From assembly GCA_964602445.1 (NCBI GenBank), contig CAZRQV010000022.1, positions 1 to 31,608 of the forward strand: 31,608 bases of DNA, read 5' to 3'. The position numbers were made by a program, and so were the translations under genes. The DNA comes from HGM12587 sp964602445. GTDB lineage: Bacteria > Bacillota > Clostridia > Lachnospirales > Lachnospiraceae. Numbering within the stretch: the first letter of the stretch is position 1; every line of letters begins with the position of its first letter. Positions 16,137 through 25,173 of this stretch are shown one piece after another. The notes beneath the pieces are model-generated. The model had not been told where the DNA came from. It saw only the letters and a list, made by a program, of their open reading frames with translations, and searched no databases.

Positions 16137-17177
16137 TTATGGGAACATTGGAATCAGTTCCAGACCTTCACTTTCTTTCAGTCCAAACATCAGATTCATG
16201 TTCTGCACTGCCTGACCGGCAGCTCCTTTCACAAGATTATCCATGGCTCCCATCATAATGATGCGGTTCGTACGCGGATCGATCTTAAAATTCACATCGA
16301 CATAATTACTGCCTTCCACCCATTTGGTCTGCGGGCATACGTCCTTTTCAAGAACACGGACAAATTTTTCTCCGGCATAATATCGATCATACACTGCTTT
16401 TACTTCTTCATAAGTAACTTCTTTTTTCAGATTCCCATAGGCTGTGATCAAAATTCCACGGTTCATCGGAACCAGATGCGGTGTAAAATTCAAAAGAACC
16501 TGTTCCCCGGATGCGTAAGAAAGCTGTTCTTCAATCTCCGGTGTATGTCTGTGGCCTGCCACTCCATAGGCTTTGATATTTTCATTGACTTCACAGTAAA
16601 GATTGTCTACCTTTGCTCCGCGCCCTGCACCGGAAGTGCCGGATTTGGCGTCAATGATCACCGTATTCATATCGATCAATCCTTCTTTTGCCAAAGGATA
16701 GATTGACAGTGTAGAGCAGGTTGGATAACAGCCCGGATTGGCGATCAGTCTTGCTCCTTTGATCTGTTCTCTGTTGATCTCGCAAAGTCCATAAACGGCT
16801 TCCGGAATCAGCTGCGGAGATTTGTGCTGGATTCCATACCATCTTTCATACACATTCACATCTTTGATACGAAAATCTGCACTCAGATCAATCACTTTTA
16901 CTTTCTTTAAAATTTCTTCATTTACCAGTGAGGCACATAAACCTTGCGGTGTCGCAGTAAAGATCACATCTACCTCTTCTGCCAGTTCTTCCATATTATC
17001 ATCCATACATATATCATCTACAATCTGAAAAAAGTTCTGATATACTTCATAATATTTTTTATCGATATAGCTTCTTGAGCCATACCATTTGATTTCAGCT
17101 TCCTTATGATTCATAAGAAGTCTGACCAGTTCACCGCCTGCATAGCCGGTGGCTCCAATAATTCCAACTTTGATCAT
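16137..17177 (-). CDS. argC: N-acetyl-gamma-glutamyl-phosphate reductase ArgC
   Basis: It reduces N-acetylglutamyl phosphate with NADPH to the semialdehyde. The Rossmann start GIIGATGYAGGELVRLL and the active-site Cys in ANPGCYPT are present, as is HRHTPEIEEQL. The frame is open to a TTG at 17198, but GGAGGAG lies inside that extension, 6 nt before ATG 17177, which fixes the start and gives 346 aa. It is the first gene of the leftward arg operon. Confidence 0.97.
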   Translation of the reverse strand: MIKVGIIGATGYAGGELVRLLMNHKEAEIKWYGSRSYIDKKYYEVYQNFFQIVDDICMDDNMEELAEEVDVIFTATPQGLCASLVNEEILKKVKVIDLSADFRIKDVNVYERWYGIQHKSPQLIPEAVYGLCEINREQIKGARLIANPGCYPTCSTLSIYPLAKEGLIDMNTVIIDAKSGTSGAGRGAKVDNLYCEVNENIKAYGVAGHRHTPEIEEQLSYASGEQVLLNFTPHLVPMNRGILITAYGNLKKEVTYEEVKAVYDRYYAGEKFVRVLEKDVCPQTKWVEGSNYVDVNFKIDPRTNRIIMMGAMDNLVKGAAGQAVQNMNLMFGLKESEGLELIPMFP

Positions 17178-17239
17178 TTCATTCTCCTCCAGATTCAATC
17201 ACTGCATTTTGGTACAGTGTTGAAAAGTATTCTTTCTTT

Positions 17240-17267
17240 ATAATATACTTTTCTCAAATTCTGTCAA
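17240..17267 (-). promoter_or_regulatory. Promoter of the argC operon
   Basis: On the minus strand TTGACA (17262-17267) and TATTAT (17240-17245) are 16 bp apart. The -35 matches the SigA consensus fully. The nearest ArgR-box-like site starts 20 bp upstream of the -35. Confidence 0.8.
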
Positions 17268-17286
17268 CCTTTTTTATTCTGCGTTT

Positions 17287-17362
17287 TGCATATTTATTCA
17301 CTATTTTATGCATATTTTAAATTTTATTTTGCATATCAATCGAATATATGCATAATTAATAC
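17287..17362. promoter_or_regulatory. ArgR operator region between argC and argG
   Basis: TGCATATTTATTCA at 17287-17300 fits the ARG-box form TGNAT-W4-ATNCA. Further TGCATA half-sites occur at 17309, 17330 and 17349, the last two forming part of a wider TGCATAT...ATATGCA inverted repeat. The sites lie between the two divergent promoters and abut the argG -35. Repression by ArgR with arginine is the likely control, from knowledge of the family. No argR gene lies in this window. Confidence 0.7.
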
Positions 17363-17391
17363 TTGCAATTATCATATGTTTGGTGTATAGT
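17363..17391 (+). promoter_or_regulatory. Promoter of argG
   Basis: TTGCAA (17363-17368) and TATAGT (17386-17391) are separated by 17 bp. The ATG at 17426 follows AAGGAG. The -35 lies beside the last ARG-box-like half-site. Confidence 0.8.
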
Positions 17392-17425
17392 AAGATTCAG
17401 TTAGAGAAAAAAGGAGATTTTAAAC

Positions 17426-18652
17426 ATGAAAGAAAAAGTTGTTTTAGCTTACTCCGGCGGACTTGATACAACCGCCATCATCCCATGGTTAAAAGAAACA
17501 TTTGATTACGATGTTATCTGCTGCTGCATCGACTGCGGACAGGGAAATGAATTAGACGGACTTGACGAACGTGCAAAATTATCCGGCGCTTCTAAATTAT
17601 ATATCGAAGACATTATTGACGAATTTGCAGACGAATATATTGTACCATGTGTACAGGCCGGTGCTGTTTACGAAAACAAATACTTACTCGGAACTTCTAT
17701 GGCACGTCCTGCCATTGCAAAACGTCTTGTAGAAATTGCAAGAAAAGAAGGTGCTGTTGCCATCTGCCACGGTGCTACCGGAAAAGGAAACGATCAGATT
17801 CGTTTCGAACTGGGAATCAAAGCACTGGCTCCGGACATTAAAGTCATCGCTCCATGGCGTATGACAGATCTTTGGACAATGCAGTCCCGTGAAGATGAAA
17901 TTGAATACTGCAAAGCCCATGGCATCGATCTTCCATTTGGTACCGACAGCAGCTACAGCCGTGACCGTAACTTATGGCACATCAGCCACGAAGGTCTGGA
18001 ACTGGAAAATCCGGCATTAGAACCAAATTATGATCACCTTTTAGTTTTAGGTGTTTCTCCGGAACATGCTCCGGACGAAGGAGAATATGTTACAATGACC
18101 TTCGAAGCCGGTATTCCTACTTCTGTCAACGGAAAATCCATGAAAGTTTCTGATATCATCAAAGAATTAAACGCATTGGGCGGAAAACACGGCATCGGAA
18201 TTGTAGATATCGTAGAAAACCGTGTTGTAGGTATGAAATCCCGTGGTGTTTATGAAACTCCGGGCGGAACCATCCTGATGGAAGCACATCAGCAGTTAGA
18301 AGAACTGGTACTGGATCGTGCAACTATGGAAGCAAAAAAAGATCTCGGCAACAAATTTGCTCAGGTCGTATACGAAGGAAAATGGTTTACTCCACTTCGT
18401 GAAGCCATTCAGGCATTCGTAGAAAGCACACAGAAATATGTTACAGGAGAAGTAAACTTCAAACTTTACAAAGGCAATATCATCAAAGCCGGAACAACTT
18501 CTCCATACAGCTTATACAGCGAATCTTTAGCTTCCTTCACAACCGGAGATCTCTATGATCACCACGATGCAGACGGATTCATCACATTATTTGGTCTTCC
18601 GTTGAAAGTACGTGCAATGAAACTTCAGGAAGTAGAAGCAAACAAAAAATAA
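17426..18652 (+). CDS. argG: Argininosuccinate synthase ArgG
   Basis: It joins citrulline and aspartate with ATP to form argininosuccinate. The N-terminal PP-loop AYSGGLDTT (8-16) binds ATP. ATGKGNDQIRFEL, GTDSSYSRDRNLWHIS and the C-terminal SPYSLYSESLASF segment are typical. Length 408 aa is normal. It stands alone on the plus strand with its own promoter and a strong terminator, opposite the argC operon. argH, its usual partner, is not in this window. Confidence 0.98.
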   Translation: MKEKVVLAYSGGLDTTAIIPWLKETFDYDVICCCIDCGQGNELDGLDERAKLSGASKLYIEDIIDEFADEYIVPCVQAGAVYENKYLLGTSMARPAIAKRLVEIARKEGAVAICHGATGKGNDQIRFELGIKALAPDIKVIAPWRMTDLWTMQSREDEIEYCKAHGIDLPFGTDSSYSRDRNLWHISHEGLELENPALEPNYDHLLVLGVSPEHAPDEGEYVTMTFEAGIPTSVNGKSMKVSDIIKELNALGGKHGIGIVDIVENRVVGMKSRGVYETPGGTILMEAHQQLEELVLDRATMEAKKDLGNKFAQVVYEGKWFTPLREAIQAFVESTQKYVTGEVNFKLYKGNIIKAGTTSPYSLYSESLASFTTGDLYDHHDADGFITLFGLPLKVRAMKLQEVEANKK

Positions 18653-18661
18653 ATTCAAAAA

Positions 18662-18704
18662 AACCGTTCAGACGATCGTTTTCCTTTCGTCTGAACGGTT
18701 TTTT
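18662..18704. terminator. Strong (bidirectional) terminator after argG
   Basis: A 14-bp perfect stem (18662-18675 with 18687-18700) containing ACCGTTCAGACGA is followed by TTTTTT on the plus strand and by an A-run on the other side. It can serve both argG and the convergent RND gene, whose stop is at 18716. Confidence 0.93.
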
Positions 18705-18715
18705 ATGGTTCTCTT

Positions 18716-21700
18716 TTAAACATCAATTTCTTCGATCTCTGGAAGTTCTTCCTCTTCTTCCTCATTTTTTCCATACAGGAATGAATAAAATACAGGGAAG
18801 AGCAGCATCACAAAGATGGTTGCACTCAACATTCCACCGATGATCACAACTGCCATGCCGCGCATCATACTTCCGGTACTGCCGGACAGAAAGATCATTG
18901 GCAGCACTGCACAGATCAGAGCCAATGCAGTCATAAGAATCGGTCTCATACGAAGTTTTCCTGCCTCTATGATCGCATCTTCCAGTTCCATTGTTTTAGA
19001 AAGACGATCTGCTTCTTCTGTATACCGGATTCCATTGTTCAATACGATTCCGATCAACAGCAGGATACCGATCAATGTGACCAGATTCCAGGTTGAACCG
19101 GTAACAAATACGAGAATAAATGCACCAAACAGTCCTAACGGAATGCTGAGCATGATCATCAGCGCATATTTCGGTGATTCAGAGAAGATCGTCAGCACAA
19201 CAAATACAAGGAATACAGCCGCTGCAATGGCTTTGATCAATACCGGGAATTCTTCATCAAAGGCTCTTCCGGATTCATCTTTTTCCTTTGTCACACCGAG
19301 ATAAGAGTCCATCTTCAGCCATTCCTTATTCATGGCTGATTCCACATCATCACGATATTTTTCAGGACAGGTAACACTAAGTGTTACCAGATATTTTCCA
19401 TCTCTTCTGACGATACATTCCTGCGCATCTGTATATTCCAGATCTGCGATTTCTGACAGCGGAACTGAAATTCCTTCGTCAGAAGAAATATTTACATTCA
19501 TCAGATCCTGTGGAGTCGCATACGCATCTTCATCAAATTCCAGATAAACGCTGTAAGTTCTGTCTTCTTCTTCCAGACGCATTACTTCCTGACCGTTGAC
19601 TACTTTCCGAAGTTTCTGTGCAACTTCTGCAGAAGTAAGGCCATAATTCATCGCTTTGAGAGAGTCGATTTCCACTTTTACTTTCGTAGCTTCTGTCTCT
19701 GCACTGGAGAATACCGCCAGCACCCCAGGAATTTTCCGGCAGCGTTCTGTCAGTTCTGCCCCTGCGGCTTTTACCTCATCCAGCTGATATCCGGCAAGAA
19801 TCACTTTTTCCGAATCCTCTTCCTCAAACAGAGACGTTGTGGAGACTTTTGAAACTTGAATATCAAGTCCCGCATAATCTTTTGTTTTTTCTTTGAAATC
19901 TTCTGCAAATTTATCACAGGACATTTTACTGCTCTCTCTCAAAAACAGAGAAATGTTTGCAGAAGATCCCTGAACCGTCATACTGTAATCTTTAATATCC
20001 AGATAATTATCAATCAGTTCTTCTAAAACTTTCAGTTTTTCTTCAATCTTATCGGATTTCATTCCTGTACGGAATTCTACATTTACATTGATCGTACGAC
20101 TTTCACTTTTCGGCAGAAGTTCTGTATCTGTATAGATCACAGCTGCACAGGAAACTGCAAATAGCAGCAATGCTGCCGCTGCTACCAGATCTTTTCTTCC
20201 TAACAGCTTACGTACTGCCTTTTCATAATATGCTGCAAGCTTTTCCAATTTTGCCGCAAATTTGGATTCTTTTTTCTCTTCCGGCTGAAATACCACAAAA
20301 AACAATGGTACAAACACTGCTGCTGTCAGCAATGATGCTGTTGCCGAAAACAGGATTACGTATCCCAGCGGTGCGAACAGTTTTGCAGAAAGTCCTTCCA
20401 TAAAAATTAACGGAATGCAGACTGCAATCGTCGTCACAGTAGATGCCAGAACGGATCTTTTTACATTTTCTACCCCTTCCAGTGCCGCTTCTCTTCTGCT
20501 GATACTCTGACCGCTGCATTTAAAACAGCTGTCCAGCACTACCATCGAAGTATCTGTGATCAGACCAACTGCAATGATCAGTGCACCTAATGTAATCACA
20601 TTCAATGTATATCCCATCGGACGCAGGAGGATCAGCGTTACAAGCAGGGACAGCAGGATAGAACTTCCTGCGATCAGGCTTGTCTTGAAACTTCCGAAAA
20701 ACAGGTATACAACAAGAATTGCAAATAAAATTCCTAAAACAAGGGTAATTTCCAAACTTCTGATGGAAGAATGGATTTCCTCTCCACCGTCATTGAAAAT
20801 CTCAAAAGCAACTTCTCCGCTCTGTTTTTCATATTTATCAATGATCTTTCCGGCTTCTTCCGATAATTCTGCCGCACTGACACGGGTACTCTTCGTCACA
20901 CGGATCGTTACATTCTCTTCCCCATTAAAATGACTGATGCTTTCTGCATCTTTCACATTCCAGGATACGTCCGCAATGTCTTCCAGACGGATCAATCCTC
21001 CGTCTTCTCCTTTTAACGGGATTTCTTTAATCTCTTCTAACGTATCACGACTTGCGGAGCTACTCACATCCAGCATCTGTTTTCCCTGAGAAACCGAGCC
21101 GATCGGTACATCAAAATCTGCTGCACTGATGTATTCTGCGACCTGATCCATCGTCAGACCATACTGATTCAGCAGATTTTCTTTCAGCTTAACCTGAATA
21201 TAATTGGTCTTGCCGCCAAATACTTCTACTTTGGCTACTGACGGAAGATTTTCCAGTTCTGTCAGCATTCCTTCATTTAAAAATGCCAGAACCTCTTTTT
21301 CATCGGTTCCGTGAGCCGCAATTTCCATGGTTGGCTGGGTATCCATATCCATTTCCACGATTACCGGCTCCCCGGCTTCTGCCGGCAGATCTTCCTTCGC
21401 CTCTGCCAGTGCATTCTGCAGTTTCATATAATGAAATGTCATATCTGCGCCGTAGTCATAGCGAAGGGTCACTACGGAATAATCTTCATAAGAATTGGTC
21501 GTGATCGTACGAACACCATTTAATGTTTCTGCTGTCTGTTCGATCAGCTGTGATACTGTCGTATCCACCGTTTCAGGATCTGCACCTTCATATGCTGTGC
21601 GAACCATCAAAACCGGTGTTTCAAGTTCCGGCAGCAGATCTGTTGAAAATCCAAATAAGGAAACAATTCCAAACACTGCGATTGCAATGATGATCATGCA

Positions 21701-21742
21701 GGCGGAAACCGGTCTTTTTAATCCAAATCTGGTAACTGCCAT
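18716..21742 (-). CDS. RND-family (AcrB/SwrC-like) efflux transporter
   Basis: The 1008-aa protein has the doubled RND layout: a membrane helix at about 10-32, a large extracellular loop to about 330, helices to about 485, a second loop (about 540-830) and helices to about 990, ending in an acidic tail. In helix 4 the motif reads GLITDTSMVV, so D397 matches AcrB D407, but the position of D408 is Thr. In helix 10 GIVLNNG puts Asn at the place of AcrB K940. The ATG (21742) lies inside the end of the adaptor gene (25-bp overlap), with a GAGGAG site, so the two are coupled. Firmicutes have no outer membrane, so it would work without a TolC partner. The substrate is unknown. Confidence 0.95.
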   Translation of the reverse strand: MAVTRFGLKRPVSACMIIIAIAVFGIVSLFGFSTDLLPELETPVLMVRTAYEGADPETVDTTVSQLIEQTAETLNGVRTITTNSYEDYSVVTLRYDYGADMTFHYMKLQNALAEAKEDLPAEAGEPVIVEMDMDTQPTMEIAAHGTDEKEVLAFLNEGMLTELENLPSVAKVEVFGGKTNYIQVKLKENLLNQYGLTMDQVAEYISAADFDVPIGSVSQGKQMLDVSSSASRDTLEEIKEIPLKGEDGGLIRLEDIADVSWNVKDAESISHFNGEENVTIRVTKSTRVSAAELSEEAGKIIDKYEKQSGEVAFEIFNDGGEEIHSSIRSLEITLVLGILFAILVVYLFFGSFKTSLIAGSSILLSLLVTLILLRPMGYTLNVITLGALIIAVGLITDTSMVVLDSCFKCSGQSISRREAALEGVENVKRSVLASTVTTIAVCIPLIFMEGLSAKLFAPLGYVILFSATASLLTAAVFVPLFFVVFQPEEKKESKFAAKLEKLAAYYEKAVRKLLGRKDLVAAAALLLFAVSCAAVIYTDTELLPKSESRTINVNVEFRTGMKSDKIEEKLKVLEELIDNYLDIKDYSMTVQGSSANISLFLRESSKMSCDKFAEDFKEKTKDYAGLDIQVSKVSTTSLFEEEDSEKVILAGYQLDEVKAAGAELTERCRKIPGVLAVFSSAETEATKVKVEIDSLKAMNYGLTSAEVAQKLRKVVNGQEVMRLEEEDRTYSVYLEFDEDAYATPQDLMNVNISSDEGISVPLSEIADLEYTDAQECIVRRDGKYLVTLSVTCPEKYRDDVESAMNKEWLKMDSYLGVTKEKDESGRAFDEEFPVLIKAIAAAVFLVFVVLTIFSESPKYALMIMLSIPLGLFGAFILVFVTGSTWNLVTLIGILLLIGIVLNNGIRYTEEADRLSKTMELEDAIIEAGKLRMRPILMTALALICAVLPMIFLSGSTGSMMRGMAVVIIGGMLSATIFVMLLFPVFYSFLYGKNEEEEEELPEIEEIDV

Positions 21743-23316
21743 TTGTATTCCTCCTCTGCCGTTTCTGAATCATCTGTTTCTGTACTTTCTAATCCCGGCT
21801 CTCCTGTTTCTTCTGCGGCATCCTCTGCATCAGGATCTACCGTATTTCCGCCGATCACAAAGAGCAGATCAATGTCTGTCCCATTTTTCAGCTGTGATGA
21901 CCAGGTCGAAATTACAATATCTTCTTCGGTCAGACCGTCCAGAATCTGTGCATACTCATCATTCATCAGACCTACCTGAACTTCTTTTCTTACCGCTTCA
22001 TCTTCATCTGCACAATAAACATAAGCTGTTGCACCTTGGAAATACAATGCATCATATGGAATTCTCAGCACATCCTGTGCTTTCTTTGTCTCTGCAAAAA
22101 CTTTTACATCTGTTCCTGTAGAAAATCCGGTAACTGCACCCAGAGAGGCTTTTACATAAAACAATTTTGTCTGTTCATCTGCTACCATGGAAATTTCTGT
22201 GATCGATGCCTCATTCATAGAACCATCTTTTTCTACAGTTACTTTTTCCCCTACATTCAACTGCAATGCAGCTGCTTCTGCCACCTGAAATGTCACTTCG
22301 ATGTTAGATTTATTGGAAATGACCATACAGCCTGTATCTTCAAATGCTTTTTCATTGGTACCGATAAACACCGCTTCGATCGTACCGTCGATCGGTGCTG
22401 CCACCTGATATAATTCCTGTTTTGCTTTGGCCGCATCCACTGCTTTTTGAGCATCTTCTACCATCTGATCATAAACAGTATTGCCTGTACTTACTGTTTC
22501 TTTCTTCGTGGTACTGTCTTTCTCACTGTCTTTGCTGTCACTGTCTTTACTGCTGTCCGTTTTGCTGCTTGTCGTACTTGTAGATGTCGTTTTCTTGCTT
22601 GTACTGCTGCTGGATGTTGTCTTAGACGCTGTAGTTAATTCTTTCTTTAACGCAGTCAGTTCGGTGTTTGCCGTATCATAGATAGACTTTGCCTGATCTG
22701 CCAGTTTCTTTGCCAAAGCTAATGCTTCTGATTTTGCCTCGCTTTCGGCTTTTTCCCATCTGTTATTGGTACTGGTACCTGTTCTATAATTGTACTTCTT
22801 GTACTCTGCATTCAGATCATCGTAATCTTCTTTTGCATCCTCATAATCTTTTTTGTATTCCGCAACTTTTTTCTCTAAAGCTTCAATCTCTAATTCCAGA
22901 CTTGCTTTTTCTTCCGCCTGATCCACCTTTTTCAAAGCTTCTTCCAGCTCTTCCGCATCTTCTTTTGCCTGTTTTGCCAGTTTTTCTGCCTTCTCTAATG
23001 CTTCTTCTGCATCTGCAAGTTCCTGATCTGCTTCGGCACTGTCCATTTTAAAGAGAACATCCCCTTTTTTCACTTCCTTGCCTACCGTGGCACTGATTTC
23101 TGTTACATTTCCTGATGCCATCGGATATACCGTAACACTTTCCTGTGGTTCTACAGTACCAATATATGTATTCGTTACGATCACGTCTCCTGTTTCCGGT
23201 AAAACGCCGGATACCGAAACGCTGTTTACCTCTTTCGTTGTTTTCTGGCTGCCGCATGCTGTCGCTGATAACCCTGTTATCACAGCTAAAACTACCGCAA
23301 TTACCCTGTTTTTCAT
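21718..23316 (-). CDS. RND efflux adaptor (membrane fusion) lipoprotein
   Basis: With ATG 23316, which follows GAGGAGG, it has 532 residues. The frame is open to 23358, but that start lacks a site. The signal peptide ends in a lipobox (ATAC, Cys21). A lipoyl/barrel-sandwich half (about 50-95) is split by a long coiled-coil hairpin rich in Glu, Lys and Ala (about 96-230). This is interrupted by a Ser/Thr/Lys/Asp low-complexity linker (about 230-276, DNA 22489-22629). The second lipoyl half and beta-barrel follow (about 310-480). The C-terminus is acidic and may be disordered. It should bridge the transporter to the cell surface. Confidence 0.94.
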   Translation of the reverse strand: MKNRVIAVVLAVITGLSATACGSQKTTKEVNSVSVSGVLPETGDVIVTNTYIGTVEPQESVTVYPMASGNVTEISATVGKEVKKGDVLFKMDSAEADQELADAEEALEKAEKLAKQAKEDAEELEEALKKVDQAEEKASLELEIEALEKKVAEYKKDYEDAKEDYDDLNAEYKKYNYRTGTSTNNRWEKAESEAKSEALALAKKLADQAKSIYDTANTELTALKKELTTASKTTSSSSTSKKTTSTSTTSSKTDSSKDSDSKDSEKDSTTKKETVSTGNTVYDQMVEDAQKAVDAAKAKQELYQVAAPIDGTIEAVFIGTNEKAFEDTGCMVISNKSNIEVTFQVAEAAALQLNVGEKVTVEKDGSMNEASITEISMVADEQTKLFYVKASLGAVTGFSTGTDVKVFAETKKAQDVLRIPYDALYFQGATAYVYCADEDEAVRKEVQVGLMNDEYAQILDGLTEEDIVISTWSSQLKNGTDIDLLFVIGGNTVDPDAEDAAEETGEPGLESTETDDSETAEEEYKWQLPDLD

Positions 23317-23591
23317 TACGTTTTTCCTCCTCTGTTTATGGCAAACGCACTTTCTCATAATACTAATGATTTTATTACGAATCTCAAATTAAATCTACTG
23401 TTTTTTTCTTAATTTCCATAGAATTTAAAGAATTTCGCATTTTTTTCATATTCTGACAACAAAACAATCCGGTTTCCTGAATGTTTCCATTTGCTTTATG
23501 AGCGCGCCTTTGATTTTCCGGGAATGCTTTTAGTTCATAGGAACGCTCATGACTTTTCTCAGTTAATGCAATAAGTTCTTTCTTAGGAACT
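23317..23591. other. Intergenic region upstream of the RND operon, with protein-like relic frame
   Basis: I see no clear promoter or regulator gene. On the minus strand a frame of about 65 codons without an early start runs from near 23590 to a TGA near 23390 and looks protein-like (contains SHERSYELKAFPENQRRAHK). In another frame, near 23552-23450, MSVPMN is followed by one stop and then a second protein-like string. An inverted repeat ATGAGCG/CGCTCAT lies within. Such intergenic strings may be interspersed repeats. Confidence 0.45.
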
Positions 23592-23620
23592 AAAAAAAGG
23601 AATCACTCCTGCGTGATTCC
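23592..23620 (-). terminator. Terminator after the 76-aa membrane protein gene
   Basis: On the minus strand GGAATCAC/GTGATTCC (23613-23620 with 23599-23606) is followed by seven T (23592-23598). It lies 15 nt after the stop at 23635. Confidence 0.9.
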
Positions 23621-23634
23621 TTTTGGACATTTTC

Positions 23635-23865
23635 TTATTCTAATGTTGTAACATATTCAGAAATTGCTGTCGGATCTACGGTAACGGCTGGTCCTTCTGC
23701 ATTCTGTACTGTCATTACTGCTGAATATCCGATCCACACTACCAGTGCAAGTAAAACGAGAAATCCACCAAGTTTCATCAATGTTGCTTTGCGTTTTTCT
23801 TTTTTCACCGCCTGTTTTCTGTTTTTCTTATCTTCTTTATACTGATTTACCTTTTCCTGACTCAT
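23635..23865 (-). CDS. Small single-pass membrane protein, 76 aa, unknown
   Basis: I do not recognise a family. ATG 23865 follows AGGGGA, which fixes the start. The longer frame back to 23973 has no site and probably reads through intergenic relic sequence. The protein has a very basic, charged N-terminus (QEKVNQYKEDKKNRKQAVKKEKRK), one hydrophobic helix (about 29-51) and a short outside tail. Its own terminator follows. It is downstream of degV, with the upstream 200 bp free of genes. Confidence 0.75.
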   Translation of the reverse strand: MSQEKVNQYKEDKKNRKQAVKKEKRKATLMKLGGFLVLLALVVWIGYSAVMTVQNAEGPAVTVDPTAISEYVTTLE

Positions 23866-24073
23866 AATACGTCCCCTAACTTTATAGTTTTGTCCTATGA
23901 CCTGTTTATGATTATAACACAGTTTTGTGAAATTTCCATGTTTTTTATAAATTTCATGGAATTGTTTTTCCACAGATCAATCTTTCACTCCAACAAACGC
24001 TGCGATATGTTCAGGCATTCTCCACACATTCCCGGCGGAAACAGAAATCTCTCCGCTTTCACCGAAAAAATGA
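23866..24073. other. Intergenic region with protein-like relic frame
   Basis: No gene with a start and ribosome site is seen. On the minus strand a frame ending in TGA near 23980 reads like protein (SAGNVWRMPEHIAAFVGVKD). The stretch 23866-23973 is open in the frame of the next gene. It probably holds the promoter of the 76-aa gene, but I cannot point to clear boxes. No terminator for degV is visible. Confidence 0.4.
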
Positions 24074-24913
24074 TTAACCTACTAAGATGATTCCGCCATC
24101 ACTGGCATACATACTGCTGATTCCCTTGGTATCCAAAATAAAGAGATCTTTTACTTCGACACGTTTGAGAATTTCTTCTTTTACCATTTCCGCTCTTTCC
24201 GGACAATTACAATGAGAAATTGCTACAATCTTATCCTTCGGATCTTTTAACTCATTGATAAAGCAATCGATCATACTTTTCACAGCACGGTTGATTCCTC
24301 TTGACTGTCCTAACTGAATGATCTGTCCATCCGGAGTTGCACCCATATACGGCTTAATGTTCAGTGCATTGGCTACGAACGCTTTCAGATTGCTCAGTCG
24401 TCCGTTTTTTCGGAGTACCTCCAGCGTTTCCAGAACGAAATACGTATTCTGTTCTGCACGATAAGCATCGACCGTCTCAATGACCTGTTCAAAGGACATT
24501 CCAGCTTTTTCGCATTCTTCGATTTTTAATGCGATCAATGTTTCTCCAACGGAAGCGGAGCAGGAATCAAACACATGGATCTTTTTTTCTCCATATTCTT
24601 CTGCATATAATTTGCTTCCTAAAACTGCACTATTATAGGAACCGCTTAAATTTCCTGACAATGTGATTGCATAAACATGATCTGCATCACCATGATATGC
24701 TTCCATATATCTTTCCGGAGAAGGGCAGGAAGATTTCGGACAATTCGGACTTAACGCAACCCTTTTCAAAAAATCTGCCTGATCAAAACTTTCATCATCT
24801 ATGATCAAATGATCATCTACCTGCATAGACAACGGAACACTTTCAAAGTGCGGATCATTTTTACATTTTTCCGGCAATTCACCACAGCTATCTATTACAA
24901 TTTTATAACTCAT
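24074..24913 (-). CDS. DegV-family fatty-acid-binding protein
   Basis: The 279-aa protein starts MSYKIVIDSCGELP, the family's N-terminal strand and acid-Ser motif. It shows TLSGNLSGSYNSA, where Ser/Thr bind the fatty-acid carboxylate, then VFDSCSASVGE, LEVLRKNGRLS and the C-terminal ISSMYASDGGI. DegV proteins (FakB-like) bind fatty acids and hand them to the FakA kinase in Firmicutes. No fakA is in this window. The start follows AAGGAG. It is a single gene. Confidence 0.95.
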   Translation of the reverse strand: MSYKIVIDSCGELPEKCKNDPHFESVPLSMQVDDHLIIDDESFDQADFLKRVALSPNCPKSSCPSPERYMEAYHGDADHVYAITLSGNLSGSYNSAVLGSKLYAEEYGEKKIHVFDSCSASVGETLIALKIEECEKAGMSFEQVIETVDAYRAEQNTYFVLETLEVLRKNGRLSNLKAFVANALNIKPYMGATPDGQIIQLGQSRGINRAVKSMIDCFINELKDPKDKIVAISHCNCPERAEMVKEEILKRVEVKDLFILDTKGISSMYASDGGIILVG

Positions 24914-25118
24914 TTCATTCTCCTTTTAGTACGATACACTTACCTGCTGTATTATTAGGATTTACCTTCCCGACAATCCTTCAAATTTTCATGAGACGTT
25001 TTCTCTATACCCATTTGCTGCTCTCTCTGTTCAGTTCTTCCAACAGCTTTGCACAGCAATCTTTACTTATAGAATAACATATGCCTTCATACCTTTTCAA
25101 CTAGTTTTTAAAACTACA
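24914..25118. other. Divergent intergenic region degV / DUF5721
   Basis: About 200 bp without a gene. On the minus strand, near 25095-24970, a broken protein-like string occurs (contains VKIAVQSCWKN and AANGYRENVS, with stops between). No operator is recognised. Confidence 0.4.
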
Positions 25119-25147
25119 TTGATTCATTTTCTTTTTCACGATATACT
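25119..25147 (+). promoter_or_regulatory. Promoter of the DUF5721 gene
   Basis: TTGATT (25119-25124) and TATACT (25142-25147) are 17 bp apart. AGGAGA (25161-25166) precedes the ATG at 25174. Confidence 0.7.
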
Positions 25148-25173
25148 GAACCTAATAAATTAGGAGAAGATTC

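Noticed and set aside
21495..23051. Several long plus-strand open frames opposite the RND and adaptor genes
   Set aside because: They mirror the Glu/Lys/Ser-rich coding strand and show no recognisable family or ribosome site.
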